Part shown: positions 52,552-63,100 of the stretch, in pieces | Layout of the letters: each line of letters starts with the position of its first letter | Numbering within the stretch: the stretch's first letter is position 1 | Assembly (NCBI GenBank): GCA_963744875.1 | Contig: CAVUVQ010000010.1 | Location: 756,787-820,786, forward strand | DNA from: JACDAE01 sp963744875 | GTDB taxonomy: Bacteria > Chloroflexota > Ktedonobacteria > Ktedonobacterales > Ktedonobacteraceae | Reading direction: 5' to 3' | DNA: 64,000 bases | Notes under the pieces: model-generated | Databases searched by the model: none | What the model was told of the DNA's origin: nothing | The model's input: only the letters and a program-made list of their open reading frames with translations | Position numbers and translations under genes: made by a program

Positions 52552-54132
52552 ATGAACAATTCCACCGATTCTATGACGCTGGAGGAACAGATTGGGCAGA
52601 CATTGATGGTGGGTTTCCGAGGGACTACACCTTCGCAGGAAGTGATCGACCTGATTCAACGGTACCATATTGGGAATATCATTCTGTTTTCACGCAATGT
52701 GCATGATGCCAATCAGGTACGTACACTGACGCATAATTTGCAACAAATAGCATGGGAAGCAGGCCATACGCATCCCTTACTCATAGCAATTGACCAGGAA
52801 AATGGCATTGTGCAAAGGATGGGAGAGGCCGCGACCCTTTTTCCCGGCAATATGGCGTTAGGAGCTATCGGCTCGGAGCAGATCGCTTACGAGGTAGCAT
52901 TGGCAACCGGGCATGAACTCAAAGCGTTGGGTATCAATATGAATCTGGCTCCGGTGGTCGATGTAAACAATAACCCGGCTAATCCGGTGATTGGTGTACG
53001 CTCATTTGGTCAGGACGCGTCACTGGTTGCGCATCTTGGTTCCGCAATGGTGAAGGGATATCAGAACGCAGGCATTATTGCCTGTTTAAAACATTTCCCC
53101 GGTCATGGCGATACAGCTGTTGATTCGCATCTGGCACTACCTACCATTCCCTATACATTTGAACGGCTGGACGCCGTGGAACTGGTACCATTCAGAAGTG
53201 GCATTGAGGCTGGCGCTGGAAGTGTGATGATCGCACATATAAATTTTCCCGCGCTGACACACAATGATGCCTTGCCTGCAACGCTCTCGTCCGCTGTGAT
53301 ACAGGGATTGTTGCGCGATAAGCTTGGATATCAGGGGGTCATCGTCTCAGATTGCCTGGAGATGCGTGCTGTTTCAGATACATTTGGCACAGAAGGTGCT
53401 GCAGTGCTGGCCCTGGAGGCTGGCAACGACCTGGTATTAGTATCGCATCACTATGCACTACAACAAGGAAGCTTTAAAGCTATCAAAGACGCTGTGAAGG
53501 CTGGTAAGCTTTCCCCACTGGTGGTACAGCAAGCAGCAGAACGTGTATTGGATCTTAAAGCACGCTATCTTTCCTGGGATGATATTTCGGTGGACATCGA
53601 TTATAAGGTGCACGCACAATTGCAGGATCGGGCATATGAACTATCTACTACGCTGGTACGCAATGAAGACGCATTGTTGCCGTTGCACCTGGAAACAGAA
53701 GAAAACATTGTGATCGTTTCTCCACGACGCAATACCCTGACGATGGTCGAAGATCGTTACTACGCGGATGAGATGCTACTGGAGATTATTGGACAATATC
53801 ACAACAACGTGCACCTGCTCCCCGTTACCTCTGATAATTATCAGCAGGCAGTACAAGGGACGCGAAAGAACGACATATTCATCGTAGCAACAGTGAACGC
53901 AAACCTGGACGAGGAACAGGCAAATACTGTGCGCTATCTTACGTCCATTAGAAAGCGCGTCATTGGTATAGGCGTGCGCAACCCCTACGATCTGTCGTCA
54001 TACCCACAATTGCACACATATCTTGTCACCTACGAGTATACGAGGCCAGCTTTGTTAGCAGCAACGCGTGTGCTCTTCGGCGAGAGACAGGCGCAGGGAC
54101 ATTTACCCGTAACAATACCTGTATCACATTAA
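52552..54132 (+). CDS. nagZ: GH3 beta-N-acetylhexosaminidase, NagZ-like
   Basis: 526 residues without signal peptide, so cytosolic. PLLIAIDQENGIVQRM, NLAPVVDVNNNPANPVIG, the KHFPGHGDTAVDSH loop with the Asp191-His193 acid/base dyad, and GVIVSDCLEM with nucleophile Asp267 define the NagZ branch of GH3. A ~170-residue C-terminal domain follows, as in two-domain Bacillus-type enzymes. It removes GlcNAc from muropeptides or chitobiose, giving substrates for the kinase and murQ upstream. Last gene of the operon. Confidence 0.92.
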   Translation: MNNSTDSMTLEEQIGQTLMVGFRGTTPSQEVIDLIQRYHIGNIILFSRNVHDANQVRTLTHNLQQIAWEAGHTHPLLIAIDQENGIVQRMGEAATLFPGNMALGAIGSEQIAYEVALATGHELKALGINMNLAPVVDVNNNPANPVIGVRSFGQDASLVAHLGSAMVKGYQNAGIIACLKHFPGHGDTAVDSHLALPTIPYTFERLDAVELVPFRSGIEAGAGSVMIAHINFPALTHNDALPATLSSAVIQGLLRDKLGYQGVIVSDCLEMRAVSDTFGTEGAAVLALEAGNDLVLVSHHYALQQGSFKAIKDAVKAGKLSPLVVQQAAERVLDLKARYLSWDDISVDIDYKVHAQLQDRAYELSTTLVRNEDALLPLHLETEENIVIVSPRRNTLTMVEDRYYADEMLLEIIGQYHNNVHLLPVTSDNYQQAVQGTRKNDIFIVATVNANLDEEQANTVRYLTSIRKRVIGIGVRNPYDLSSYPQLHTYLVTYEYTRPALLAATRVLFGERQAQGHLPVTIPVSH

Positions 54133-54441
54133 CACAATTTACTCGCATCCCCGAAAAATATTACCTTACCAGCAATGATGTCTGTGCTCCTGAACATTTG
54201 ACAGAGTAATACAGGTCCAGATATAGCTGATAGTCCTAAAACCTGGTCTAGTGGTCTAGACATCTTGACATTTCGCGTAAATGGCGTTACATTTTACTCA
54301 GGTGAGTTTCATACAAAAGTAGGACGTGCTGTAAGTACGTCAACACAAGGGTATGTCCTTATGAATGCCAATATACCCTCACTTCTGTATGAATTGCTCA
54401 TGATGTTCAGACAACACCAATATAGTTCAAGGAGGGAATCT
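54133..54441 (+). other. Leader region of the chitinase gene
   Basis: No separate gene is supported; the chitinase frame stays open upstream to 54265, but this part is not protein-like. It holds the promoter and dre box at 54243-54293 and about 140 nt of leader before the AAGGAGG ribosome site at 54429-54435. Confidence 0.5.
54243..54293 (+). promoter_or_regulatory. Chitinase promoter with dre-like operator
   Basis: AGTGGTCTAGACATCT (54250-54265) matches the dre consensus at 14 of 16 positions, and a further GTCTAG-TGGT-CTAGAC palindrome (54246-54261) overlaps it. TTGACA starts at 54265, followed by a 17-nt spacer and TACATT (54288-54293). The box touches the -35 exactly as at the importer promoter. 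Confidence 0.85.
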
Positions 54442-55938
54442 ATGAAAACACCTCGGCACTTGCCTATTTTCCTAGCAGCGAGTCTTCTCACACTCATCAG
54501 CATCGTAGTATCTGGAGTAATCATAGTGGGAAAGGTGGCACAGGTCCATGCGGCATCATCGTTCCCCAGCGAGTATTTTGCACCTTATCAAGATGTCACC
54601 ATTGGTCCTTCCCTGCAATCCATCACTCAAAGTACCGGCCAGAAATATTACACACTGGCATTTATTACAGGAAATAATTGCAATGCTGCGTGGGCGGGAA
54701 CGATTCCTCTCAATCAAACCAGTATCTATTTACCCAATCTGGATAACGACATCCATTATATTCGTGCGCAAGGGGGAGATGTGATTATCTCCTTTGGTGG
54801 TCAAGCGGGTCAGGAATTGGCGCAGACATGTAGCAGTGCCAGCAGTTTACAGGCACAGTACCAGGCGGTAATCAATCAGTACAGTGCAACGCATCTTGAT
54901 TTTGATATTGAAGGAGGTGAGCAAGGAGACGCAACAACATACGACCGCCGTAACACTGCATTGGCCGCACTGCAAGCTGCTAATCCAGGTCTGACGATCT
55001 CTTTTACACTTCCGTCCGCAACTACTGGCTTACTGAGCGATAGCCTTGGTCTATTGAATAATGCGGTCTCTCACGGCGTCAACTTTAGCATTGTCAACCT
55101 GATGACAATGGATTATGGCTCTGCGGATAGCAATATGGGCCAGGAATTGATCAACGCCGCCAACGGCCTCTATTCCGAATTGCAAAACATCTTCCCCGGC
55201 AGGTCATCCAGCCAGTTATGGTCAATGGTTGGCATTACACCAATGATTGGTCAAAACGATTCGCCAGGAGAGGTGTTTAGCTTGAGCAATGCACAGCAGG
55301 TCCTGGCCTTCGCGCAGCAGAAAAAGATTGGCGAGCTTGCATTCTGGGAAGTCTCACGTGATAATGGCAACTGCGCAGGCTCAACGACAGCTTCGGACAC
55401 CTGCAGCGGCGTTTCGCAGAGTACCTACGCATTTATTAATGCCTTCAAGTCTTTTACGAATGGAAGCAGTGGTGGTGGTACCACACCAACTCCTATTCCA
55501 ACGCATACAAGCACACCCACACCACAACCAACCGTACCAGCGACGCCTCCACCTGGCAACAACCTGATGAGCAATCCTGGTTTTGAAACTGGAAGTCTCG
55601 CTAACTGGTCGTGTAACGCTGGTGATACAGTGGTAACTGCGCCGGTGCATAGCGGATCACATGCATTGCAGGTCACGCCGAGCAGTTCAACGACAGGCGA
55701 GTGCGATCAGACCATTACGGTACAGGCAAACCACAATTATACGTTGTCTGCTTATGTAAATGGTCCATATGCATATATTGGCGTGCAGGGTGGCGCGAGC
55801 ACCTGGACCAGCAGTAGCAGTTACGCCAGACTCAGCGTAACGTTTACAACGAATTCATCACAAACCAGTGTTACGATTTATGTACACGGCTGGTACGCAC
55901 AAGACCACGTCTATGTCGATGATTTCGCGTTGAGCTAA
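54442..55938 (+). CDS. Secreted GH18 chitinase with C-terminal sugar-binding domain
   Basis: 498 residues from ATG 54442 (AAGGAGG site). A signal peptide/anchor (about 9-37) is followed by a GH18 barrel: GGDVIISFGGQAGQ, catalytic THLDFDIEGGE (Asp153, Asp155, Glu157), NLMTMDYGS and FWEVSRDNG. A Thr/Pro-rich linker (about 345-380) leads to a jelly-roll carbohydrate-binding domain (NPGFETGSLANWSCNAG, YVDDFALS). It cuts chitin outside the cell; products would enter the GlcNAc pathway encoded to the left. Dre-like box in its promoter. Confidence 0.93.
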   Translation: MKTPRHLPIFLAASLLTLISIVVSGVIIVGKVAQVHAASSFPSEYFAPYQDVTIGPSLQSITQSTGQKYYTLAFITGNNCNAAWAGTIPLNQTSIYLPNLDNDIHYIRAQGGDVIISFGGQAGQELAQTCSSASSLQAQYQAVINQYSATHLDFDIEGGEQGDATTYDRRNTALAALQAANPGLTISFTLPSATTGLLSDSLGLLNNAVSHGVNFSIVNLMTMDYGSADSNMGQELINAANGLYSELQNIFPGRSSSQLWSMVGITPMIGQNDSPGEVFSLSNAQQVLAFAQQKKIGELAFWEVSRDNGNCAGSTTASDTCSGVSQSTYAFINAFKSFTNGSSGGGTTPTPIPTHTSTPTPQPTVPATPPPGNNLMSNPGFETGSLANWSCNAGDTVVTAPVHSGSHALQVTPSSSTTGECDQTITVQANHNYTLSAYVNGPYAYIGVQGGASTWTSSSSYARLSVTFTTNSSQTSVTIYVHGWYAQDHVYVDDFALS

Positions 55939-56206
55939 GTACGGCGATTGCGCAATGACAATTTTCGAAAAAGTTACTGCGCAACTATGGGGAAGTCGGG
56001 TTTGCTGACAGTAATCTGGTTCTCTGGCAGGTTAATGCTGTTGGCAAACCCTTTCTCAAACAATCACACATTGCCGATACCAATTCGTGAAGAGAGGCTT
56101 GTGCCCCTTTTTTCTCAGGTCGTGTTATACTTTAGATCAGCAAAAACCTTATCCTTAGTTGGGCATCCACGAATATCTGCACAAGTCATCTAAAGGGAAA
56201 AGTGCT

Positions 56207-56533
56207 ATGGCCGATTTACCGGGACATCCTACCTTACCAGAACTACAAATCTATATGGATGAGACCTGCAAAGAGCGAGGTTGGACGAAAGATAGTTATG
56301 CCGAAAAGTTCCTGCTCTTCACCGAAGAAGTTGGAGAGTTGGCGAAGGCCATCCGTAAAACGCAGAACCTCTATCAGGAAAAGGCAAAGGCTCAACAAAA
56401 GCAAGGAGACCTTGAGGAAGAGTTTGCTGATGTATTGAGCTACCTACTGGACTTAGCCAACGCTTTCCACATAGATCTGGAAACAGCCTTTCGTGAGAAA
56501 GAGCGTGTCAATGCAACCAGGACATGGGAATAG
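56207..56533 (+). CDS. MazG-like nucleotide pyrophosphohydrolase
   Basis: 108 residues. LLFTEEVGELAKAIRK holds the first two metal-binding Glu, and LEEEFADVLSYLLDLANAF the ExxD pair, as in the single-domain MazG/dCTPase-type fold. It would hydrolyse a nucleoside triphosphate to the monophosphate, for house-cleaning. The start at 56207 is chosen after GGGAAAAGTGCT; an earlier ATG (56159) is less likely. Single-gene unit. Confidence 0.85.
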   Translation: MADLPGHPTLPELQIYMDETCKERGWTKDSYAEKFLLFTEEVGELAKAIRKTQNLYQEKAKAQQKQGDLEEEFADVLSYLLDLANAFHIDLETAFREKERVNATRTWE

Positions 56534-56745
56534 ATCAGCAATAGGTACTTCACAACAGAAACCCGGACAAGACAATGAGGTTCCAACATTTTTTCCAGAA
56601 ACTCTTCACATTTTCTTCAGCACTATCGCTTCCCATTGACAGCAATAGTAAAGCAAGGTATATCACATTTGATACGTTTTGTTAACTTTGTTAACAAAGA
56701 GAAAATCTGTGATTATATAGCATTTCAAGGAGCAAGGAGAAGCTA
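56534..56745 (+). promoter_or_regulatory. Upstream region of GH26 gene with palindrome
   Basis: CTTTGTTAACAAAG (56686-56699) is a perfect 14-bp palindrome, preceded by another GTTAAC copy (TTTTGTTAAC). Two overlapping GTTAAC-centred sites upstream of a glycosidase gene suggest a LacI- or GntR-type operator. CAAGGAGCAAGGAG lies just before the ATG. Confidence 0.6.
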
Positions 56746-57771
56746 ATGAAAAGCAAAGGACGCTTCTATTTATTCACTCTTGTTATCGCACTCCTGCTGG
56801 CAGGTTGCTTTGCAGAGAGTTTTCTGGTAAGTACAAAACCCATCCAGGCCGCTAGCAGTAGTTGCAAGGTAGCGCCGGTGGACCCAAAGGCTACCCGTCA
56901 GGCTCGCAATCTTCTCTGTTACCTGTACAGCGTCTACGGTAACCACATCCTGTCCGGCCAACAGGAATCACCGTGGAACCAGAACGGGACAATGGAGATG
57001 AACTATATCCACTCCCTCACCGGCAAGTATCCGGCCATTCGGGGTCTGGACTACGGCGACTCCCAGAACTGGTCAACACGTGCTATCCCCTGGTGGCGAG
57101 CGGGCGGCATTGATATGGTCAGCTATCATATGGGTGCGCCGGGTCAGCCAGTGGATGGATGGTCTGGTGCTCAGCTCAGCGCAAACATCAATGCAGTCCT
57201 CACCCCTGGCACTGCTCAATACAAGTCGTTTATCTCGCGGCTGAATGGGGCGGCCTCCGAGCTTGCGAAAGCACAGGCGGCAGGGGTGCCTATCATCTGG
57301 CGTCCTTTCCACGAAGCCGGGGGCACCTGGTTCTGGTGGAGTAAGGAAGGCGGCAGCCAGTACGTACGTCTCTGGAAGTTCATGTTTAATTACTATACGA
57401 ATGTGAAGGGTCTGCACAATCTCATCTGGCTGCTCCCCTTCGATGGTCAGCCTAATGCATCCTTCTGGCCAGGCAAAGCTTATGTGGACATAGCCGGAGC
57501 TGATACCTATGGCAGCAACCATAATCCCCAGACAAGTTTGTACAACGCCACGCGTAGTATTGTCGGAAGTTCGATTCCCATTGCCTTGCATGAAAATGGT
57601 CCGATCCCAGATCCTAGCCTGTTGCAGTCTTCAGGGACGAAGTGGGTGTTCTTCAACACCTGGCACACCACCTGGATCACAGATACCAAAGTCAACGACC
57701 AGAACCTCATACGCAAAGTCTATAGCAGCCCCTACGTCATCACGCGTGACCGTGTTCCTAACCTGAACTAG
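56746..57771 (+). CDS. GH26 beta-mannanase, secreted
   Basis: 341 residues. The N-terminal hydrophobic stretch ends LLLAGC (Cys21), a lipobox, but an AAS signal-peptidase site also follows, so it may be a lipoprotein or freely secreted. The GH26 acid/base is Glu190 in IIWRPFHEAGGTWFWW and the nucleophile Glu283 in IPIALHENGPIPDP. GNHILSGQQESPW and ADTYG are further family blocks. It hydrolyses mannan backbones. A palindrome lies upstream and a terminator hairpin downstream. Confidence 0.92.
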   Translation: MKSKGRFYLFTLVIALLLAGCFAESFLVSTKPIQAASSSCKVAPVDPKATRQARNLLCYLYSVYGNHILSGQQESPWNQNGTMEMNYIHSLTGKYPAIRGLDYGDSQNWSTRAIPWWRAGGIDMVSYHMGAPGQPVDGWSGAQLSANINAVLTPGTAQYKSFISRLNGAASELAKAQAAGVPIIWRPFHEAGGTWFWWSKEGGSQYVRLWKFMFNYYTNVKGLHNLIWLLPFDGQPNASFWPGKAYVDIAGADTYGSNHNPQTSLYNATRSIVGSSIPIALHENGPIPDPSLLQSSGTKWVFFNTWHTTWITDTKVNDQNLIRKVYSSPYVITRDRVPNLN

Positions 57772-57794
57772 TAGTTCGCTCACGACACAGGTAT

Positions 57795-57845
57795 ATTATC
57801 GGCAGAGTTGATTTTCCGATCATCTTAAAAAACTCTGCCGATAAT
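57795..57845 (+). terminator. Hairpin, terminator of the GH26 gene
   Basis: A perfect 15-bp inverted repeat (57795-57809 and 57831-57845, ATTATCGGCAGAGTT) with a 21-nt loop. No long U run follows. It lies 24 bp past the GH26 stop. Confidence 0.65.
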
Positions 57846-58346
57846 CCTGCTTTGCAGCAGCATTTAGCTGAATACAGAAAGATGCTTTTTCCACGACAAT
57901 AGCTTAATGAACTTCAAAGAGCCAGAAGACGACAAGTGCAACACTGGCCCAAAGCTCGTAGCGTCTGCGTGGAAACTTTGACAAAACAGTTAGAGTTGTT
58001 CGAAGAGAATGATCCCGAAGTCAATAGCTTTCTTGTTCTCTCTCTGGCAAGATTCCATGCCACGGAGGTACTGCCATTAGTCGAACGAGCATATGCAGCC
58101 GGGTGTGTCGATTTTATGCTCCTGGGAGGCTGGGATGACGCCCAGTTCGAGTTCGGTGTGCTCTCAGAAGAGGAGGTTGAAGAGCGCCGCTCCAGAAGAC
58201 TCTTCGAGACTCCTTCATTCTCTCCTACGCGTAAGACAATTCATCCACAGGTTTCTGTTAAAGAGAGTCATCAACGGGCGGCTACGCAAAAGAAAACAAA
58301 AAGCAAGATGGCGAAACAATCGCGCAAGAAAAATCGTAAACGGTAA
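57846..58346 (+). pseudogene. DUF1186/HEAT-like protein remnant
   Basis: The right part reads as a helical repeat protein: KARSVCVETLTKQLELFEEN, LVLSLARFHATEVLPLVERA and YAAGCVDFMLLGGWDD, then a Lys/Arg-rich tail (KMAKQSRKKNRKR). It resembles the end of DUF1186-type or SEC-C-linked HEAT proteins. The same frame is open upstream of a TAG at 57900 with convincing sense (NPALQQHLAEYRKMLFPRQ), so an internal stop interrupts it and the N-terminal half is missing. GTG 57936 could start a short product. Confidence 0.5.
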
Positions 58347-58361
58347 AGTCACCATTAAAAC

Positions 58362-58409
58362 CAGGCATCTCCACAAGTGAGAAGAGAAGCTCACTTGTGG
58401 GGAAGCCTG
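58362..58409. terminator. Bidirectional hairpin between convergent genes
   Basis: CCACAAGTGAG (58371-58381) pairs with CTCACTTGTGG (58390-58400), extended by CAGGC/GCCTG after a small internal loop. It lies between the remnant ending at 58346 and the secreted-protein gene ending at 58432. Confidence 0.75.
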
Positions 58410-58431
58410 ATGTGCAAACGAAGCCTTATTG

Positions 58432-59301
58432 CTAATCCATAAGGAAAATTTCGTTTGTCGGCAATATACCCCTATGGTCAATAATGCACCATTGCGTGGT
58501 GGTCGCGTTGTACGTGACAGTAAGAACAGATGGAACACGCTGACCGTTAAAGACGTGCGTCAAAACGGGCATGAAGGTTGAACTATCGACCCAACCAGGA
58601 GTTACGCAGGCCTGACCGAGGTTATTCACTGTGGCAATGTATTGGGATTGCAGAAATGGCGAGAAAAACACGTTATAGACAGCCCCCACATGAAATGGAC
58701 TGCGGTCCTCGTGATAGAGTGCCCACTGCCCGGTCGTGGAATTGTAGCGAACACCGATTGCATGAGAATCAATGTTATGGAAATCGAAAAGCTGCCATTG
58801 GGGAGTAACCATAAACGCTGCACTTGGATTGCTGGTCACCATAGGATCGTTCAGGAAAAGCTCATCACCAGAGATATTACTCTTACTGGCTGCAACGGTA
58901 TACACACTCGCCACTGGATTGGTAACTGAGACGACATTAAATTGTGCACCAATAGGCATGGAAGTGAGATTTTCATTGAAGATGGCCCACTTGCCAAGGA
59001 AGGAGACGTAGGTCACACCAATATGCGCGTTATCGAAAGTTCCATCGGTCTCAGTGACAAAGAGGAGCGCATTCGGGTTGTTGTTGTCCGTTGCATAATC
59101 AATAAAGGTAAAGGCTCCAGTGGTATTACTCTTTGTAGCGGTCTGCACATAACGCTGGCTAAAACCACCACTGGCCGATTTAGCAGGCGTAGCTGAAGCA
59201 GCAAACGCCGGTACGGCACTACATAAAGAGATTGCCATGGCAGCCAACAGAACGACAAAACCACCAGATATGCGGCGAAAAGACATTTGCATATGCATCA
59301 T
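58432..59301 (-). CDS. Secreted protein with three DUF7452-like repeats
   Basis: 289 residues. A signal peptide (GGFVVLLAAMAISLCSAVPA, cleavage near AFA) precedes three related ~75-residue units: NALLFVTETDGT..HIGVTYVSFLGKWAIFNENL, AAFMVTPQW..AIGVRYNSTTGQWALYHEDR, and SVLTVTYNATTTQWCIIDHR. The NxLLFVT...IGV.Y....WAI.NED pattern is recalled as DUF7452, a domain of unknown role common in soil Chloroflexota. It is probably an exported surface or matrix protein. Single-gene unit. Confidence 0.75.
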   Translation of the reverse strand: MMHMQMSFRRISGGFVVLLAAMAISLCSAVPAFAASATPAKSASGGFSQRYVQTATKSNTTGAFTFIDYATDNNNPNALLFVTETDGTFDNAHIGVTYVSFLGKWAIFNENLTSMPIGAQFNVVSVTNPVASVYTVAASKSNISGDELFLNDPMVTSNPSAAFMVTPQWQLFDFHNIDSHAIGVRYNSTTGQWALYHEDRSPFHVGAVYNVFFSPFLQSQYIATVNNLGQACVTPGWVDSSTFMPVLTHVFNGQRVPSVLTVTYNATTTQWCIIDHRGILPTNEIFLMD

Positions 59302-59475
59302 TTGAGAATCCTTCCAACTTGTTTTACTAAATGAGAGGAGATTATTTGTTTTTCTACTGACTCAAATATAGATGGGATCAGAAGGATTCTCTAGCGACCA
59401 TTTCACAGCATTTCTGTGGAATATGTCACATTTCACTGTTTGAAAAATGGTTTTTCAGAAAACAGGTGGGAAAGA

Positions 59476-59988
59476 TCAAGCTGGAATCGTTACCGCACCA
59501 TCCCATTCACCTTGCATGCTGCTATTGCTCGTAGCCAGGATGGTAACAACCGCAGATGATGAGCTAGAAGGGAAATGAAGCTCTTTGGCCGCCGGGCTTG
59601 AAAATGTGCTATACGTTGCTTTCCCTTTAGCTGGAATGGTAGTGGGTCCCAGTAGATTGATTGTCTGTGTATTTATCTGAAGCGTGACTTTCAGAGATCC
59701 AGCGGGTTTGCCCCCACAATTATCAATCTCATCTCCCAACTTATAATTTCCATCCGCAAGTTTTAGCAGTGAAGGCGACTTGACAGTCAAACAAGTTGCT
59801 GGCTGCCCGATTGGTGTAAAAGCCGCTTGCGCACTAGAAGTCGAGGATGAATTAGCACCAGCATCTCCTCCACAACTCGCAAAAAAGATGGCACAGGGTA
59901 GTAGCAATAGAGCAAAGAGCATGAGATATTTTCTAGAACCAGTTTTGTGTTTCAATTGTAATTCTCCATTTTTTGTTTGTAGGATCAT
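59476..59988 (-). CDS. Putative lipoprotein
   Basis: 170 residues. LFALLLLPCAIFFASCGGDA is a lipoprotein signal with the lipidated Cys in FASC. A Ser/Thr-rich linker leads to a beta-rich domain (CLTVKSPSLLKLADGNYKLG, DNCGGKPAGSLKVTLQINTQ, NSSMQGEWDGAVTIPA) with two Cys that may pair. No family recognised. An in-frame ATG nearer the hydrophobic stretch is possible as start. Confidence 0.65.
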   Translation of the reverse strand: MILQTKNGELQLKHKTGSRKYLMLFALLLLPCAIFFASCGGDAGANSSSTSSAQAAFTPIGQPATCLTVKSPSLLKLADGNYKLGDEIDNCGGKPAGSLKVTLQINTQTINLLGPTTIPAKGKATYSTFSSPAAKELHFPSSSSSAVVTILATSNSSMQGEWDGAVTIPA

Positions 59989-60149
59989 TTACTCATCATC
60001 GGAACAAGCGCATTGGGTCTTATTGGCTTAACCAATCCACCATGACATGATAAATTGATTTGCAGTAGATCGATTAGCGCAAGTATAGCATACTTCGCCA
60101 AAAATAAGCCATCGTAGAGGATATCTGGCTACTTCGGTACTGCTCTCTT

Positions 60150-63100
60150 TTATCTATTTGGGGAATTTCTCTCCTCATCTTCGACGGCACCTAATAATTT
60201 TAGCGCGGTTTTCTGGGCTTCTGTCACGCCAGTAATACCTGTGATATTCATATTCTCATAGAGCCTCTGGTTGCGCAAAGTAGTAAGACAGGTCCCTGAT
60301 TGGATATCCCAACATTTCACGGTACCATCCTTACTTCCGCTGATGAGTAAACGTCCATCTGGACTAAAGGCTACGGAGCGTACCCAGTCTGTATGACCCT
60401 CTAACGTGTGAATAGCAGTACCACTACGTACATCCCACAAACGAATCGTCTGATCATAGCCACTACTTGCAAGAAGAGAACCATCACTATTGAAAGCTAC
60501 TGATCGAATCCAATTAGTATGGCCATGCAAGGTATTGATATAATGCCCCGTTTCCATTTCCCAGAAGCGAATAGCCTGATCTTTATCAACGCTGACGAGA
60601 ACATTCTGCCCTGGACTAAAAGCTACCGACCAGGAATGTTCGGTGAACTCCTGTAAAACATTTAAACACTTCCCGGTTTTCACATCCCATAAGCGAATCG
60701 TCGCATCTCCACTACTACTTGCCAGAACCGCCCCATCTGAGCTAAAAATGACCGCTCCAACTGAACTGGTATGACCAGTGAGGGTTATAAGACTCTCGCC
60801 AGTCTGAACATCCCAGAGGCGAATGGTTTGATCTTCGCTTCCACTCGCCAACAGATTGCCATCTGGACTAAAAGCTACTGACCAGATCCAATCTGTGTGA
60901 CCCTCTAACTTCCTGATAAAAGCGCCGCTGTAGGGATTCCACAGCCAAATCGTCTGATCATTGCTGCCACTGGCAAGCATATATTTCTCGGGATCGGGAC
61001 TGAAAGCCACCGACCAGACCCATCCTGTATGGCCCTGTAGTACACTGAGGCAATCTCCGGTCTCAGTACTCCAGAGGCGTACGGTCTGATCTTCACTGCC
61101 ATTAGCAATTATCTGTCCATCTGGACTAAAGGCAATAGAGGTCACTCCACTCACATAGCCCTGAAAGGTACTGAGGCAATGCTCCGTCGAAATCTCCCAC
61201 AGGTGAACGATCTGATCTTCACCTCCACTGGCAAGCAACTCTCCATCCGGGCTAAAAGCGACAGAACGGATCCAGTTTGTATGGCCCTGTAAGGTCGTGA
61301 GACAACGTCCAGTCCTTACGTCCCAGAGCCTGATAAGCTGGTCATCGCTACAACTAACAATCGTATACCCATCAGGCGCAAATGCTACGGACCTGACCCA
61401 ATCGGTATGACCAACCAGGACGTGCAGGCAACGTCCAGATACAGCATCCCAGAGCCGGACCGTACGATCACCACCACCACTAACCAATAATCTTCCATCA
61501 TGACTAAATGCAATGGATATTACCCGGTCACTATGCCCTTTCAATACCCGCTGGCACTGCCCACTGCGCATATCCCAGAACCGGATAGTGGCATCTGCGC
61601 TCGCGCTGGCCAGCGTACTGCCATCCGGACTGAAGGCTACAGACCAGATCCAACTTTCATGACCTGTGAGTTCACGAACACTTTGCCCACTTTTGACATC
61701 CCAGATACGGATAGTACGGTCATTACTGCCACTAGCCAGCAAACGCTCATCCGGGCTGAAGGCTACAGAACGCACGCGATTGATATGCCCTGCCAGCATA
61801 GTAAGTAATCTTCCTGATTGTACATCCCAGAGACGTACGGTCTGATCTATGCTCCCACTGGCAAGTAGATTACCACTGGGACTGAAGGCAATAGACCAGA
61901 CCCAGTGATCATGCCCTTTCAGAGTAAGCAAAGGTATACCGTCAGCAACACGCCAAATTCTGATATCGCAACTAGCGGTTCCTGCCGCCAGCAAAGAACC
62001 ATTGGGGCTAAAAACAACCGAGAGCACACTTCCAAATGTATCAGTAAAAGTGGGTGAAATGAGATCTGCATGAGCTAAATTGATGCCTGGTAATGGCCTG
62101 TTTTGCAAATGTGGCTGCCTGATCTGAAGGGAAGAGAAATCATAGTCTCGGGTGTCATATTCCATATGCACCAGTAAGTTCAATAAATTGCCCGCAGCAT
62201 AGCCAGGGCGACGTATATCTGCCGTACACAAAAGGGTCAACATTCTTTTAAATTTTTCTTCCACCTCTTCTGATCCGAATACATCTAGCAGACGCTGCGA
62301 CAATGGAGTCAGGATGAGGAGAATCTGACCATCTCGTATGTAATCTTTCGCCTGCGCTTTGAGCAAGGCATGTTTGAGCAGGAGTTTTGGCTCCTCCATC
62401 TCAATTTCGTGGAATACACGCTCAATGAGTACATCTGTTACATATTCCATAATCACTGGCTGGAGCTCAAATTCACCTTTATCGTTGGTCTCAATCATGC
62501 TTTTTCTTTGTAGAGAGTCCAGCGCCTTCAACAAGAAACTCTTCGATACTGCCCGCAAAATATCATCACGCAACATATCAAGAGATACAGGCTCACGACC
62601 AATAGCCAGCCAGTAGAGCACTTCTTGCTCTACTGGCGAAAGACGGTGAAATTGTTGATCCATCAGGTCGTAGACATCCCCAAAGACGGCCATGCCTTCT
62701 TTTAAAAACCTGGTAATATCACCTCTAAAGACCTCTCTTATCGTTCCTGAGACAGTTTCAGAGCCAATGGATTCCCGGAGTAGAGATAGATAAAAGCCTT
62801 CCATGCCTCTTCTGACCCAAAAAGATTCGTTCCCTCCAGCATCTTTTTTGCTTCCTCTAACTCCAGGCCTGAGAGGCGCAAAGAGCGTGTAGGAAACATA
62901 TTTCCTTCTATGTGAGCAACTTCCTTTGGCTTTTCACGGCTAGTAATAAGCAAGCAGCTTTCGTGCTGTACCTCCCCTAAACGCTTGATCAACCAGCCAT
63001 ATCCTTCATAACCATTGAGCCAATCGCCAGTTTCGTCGCCTATCTGTAATATAGTTTCCAGGTTATCAAGGATTAGAAGACAACGGTACTTACGTAGATA

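Noticed and set aside
60290..62030. 126-bp periodic DNA as a tandem repeat array
   Set aside because: It is the coding trace of WD40 repeats.
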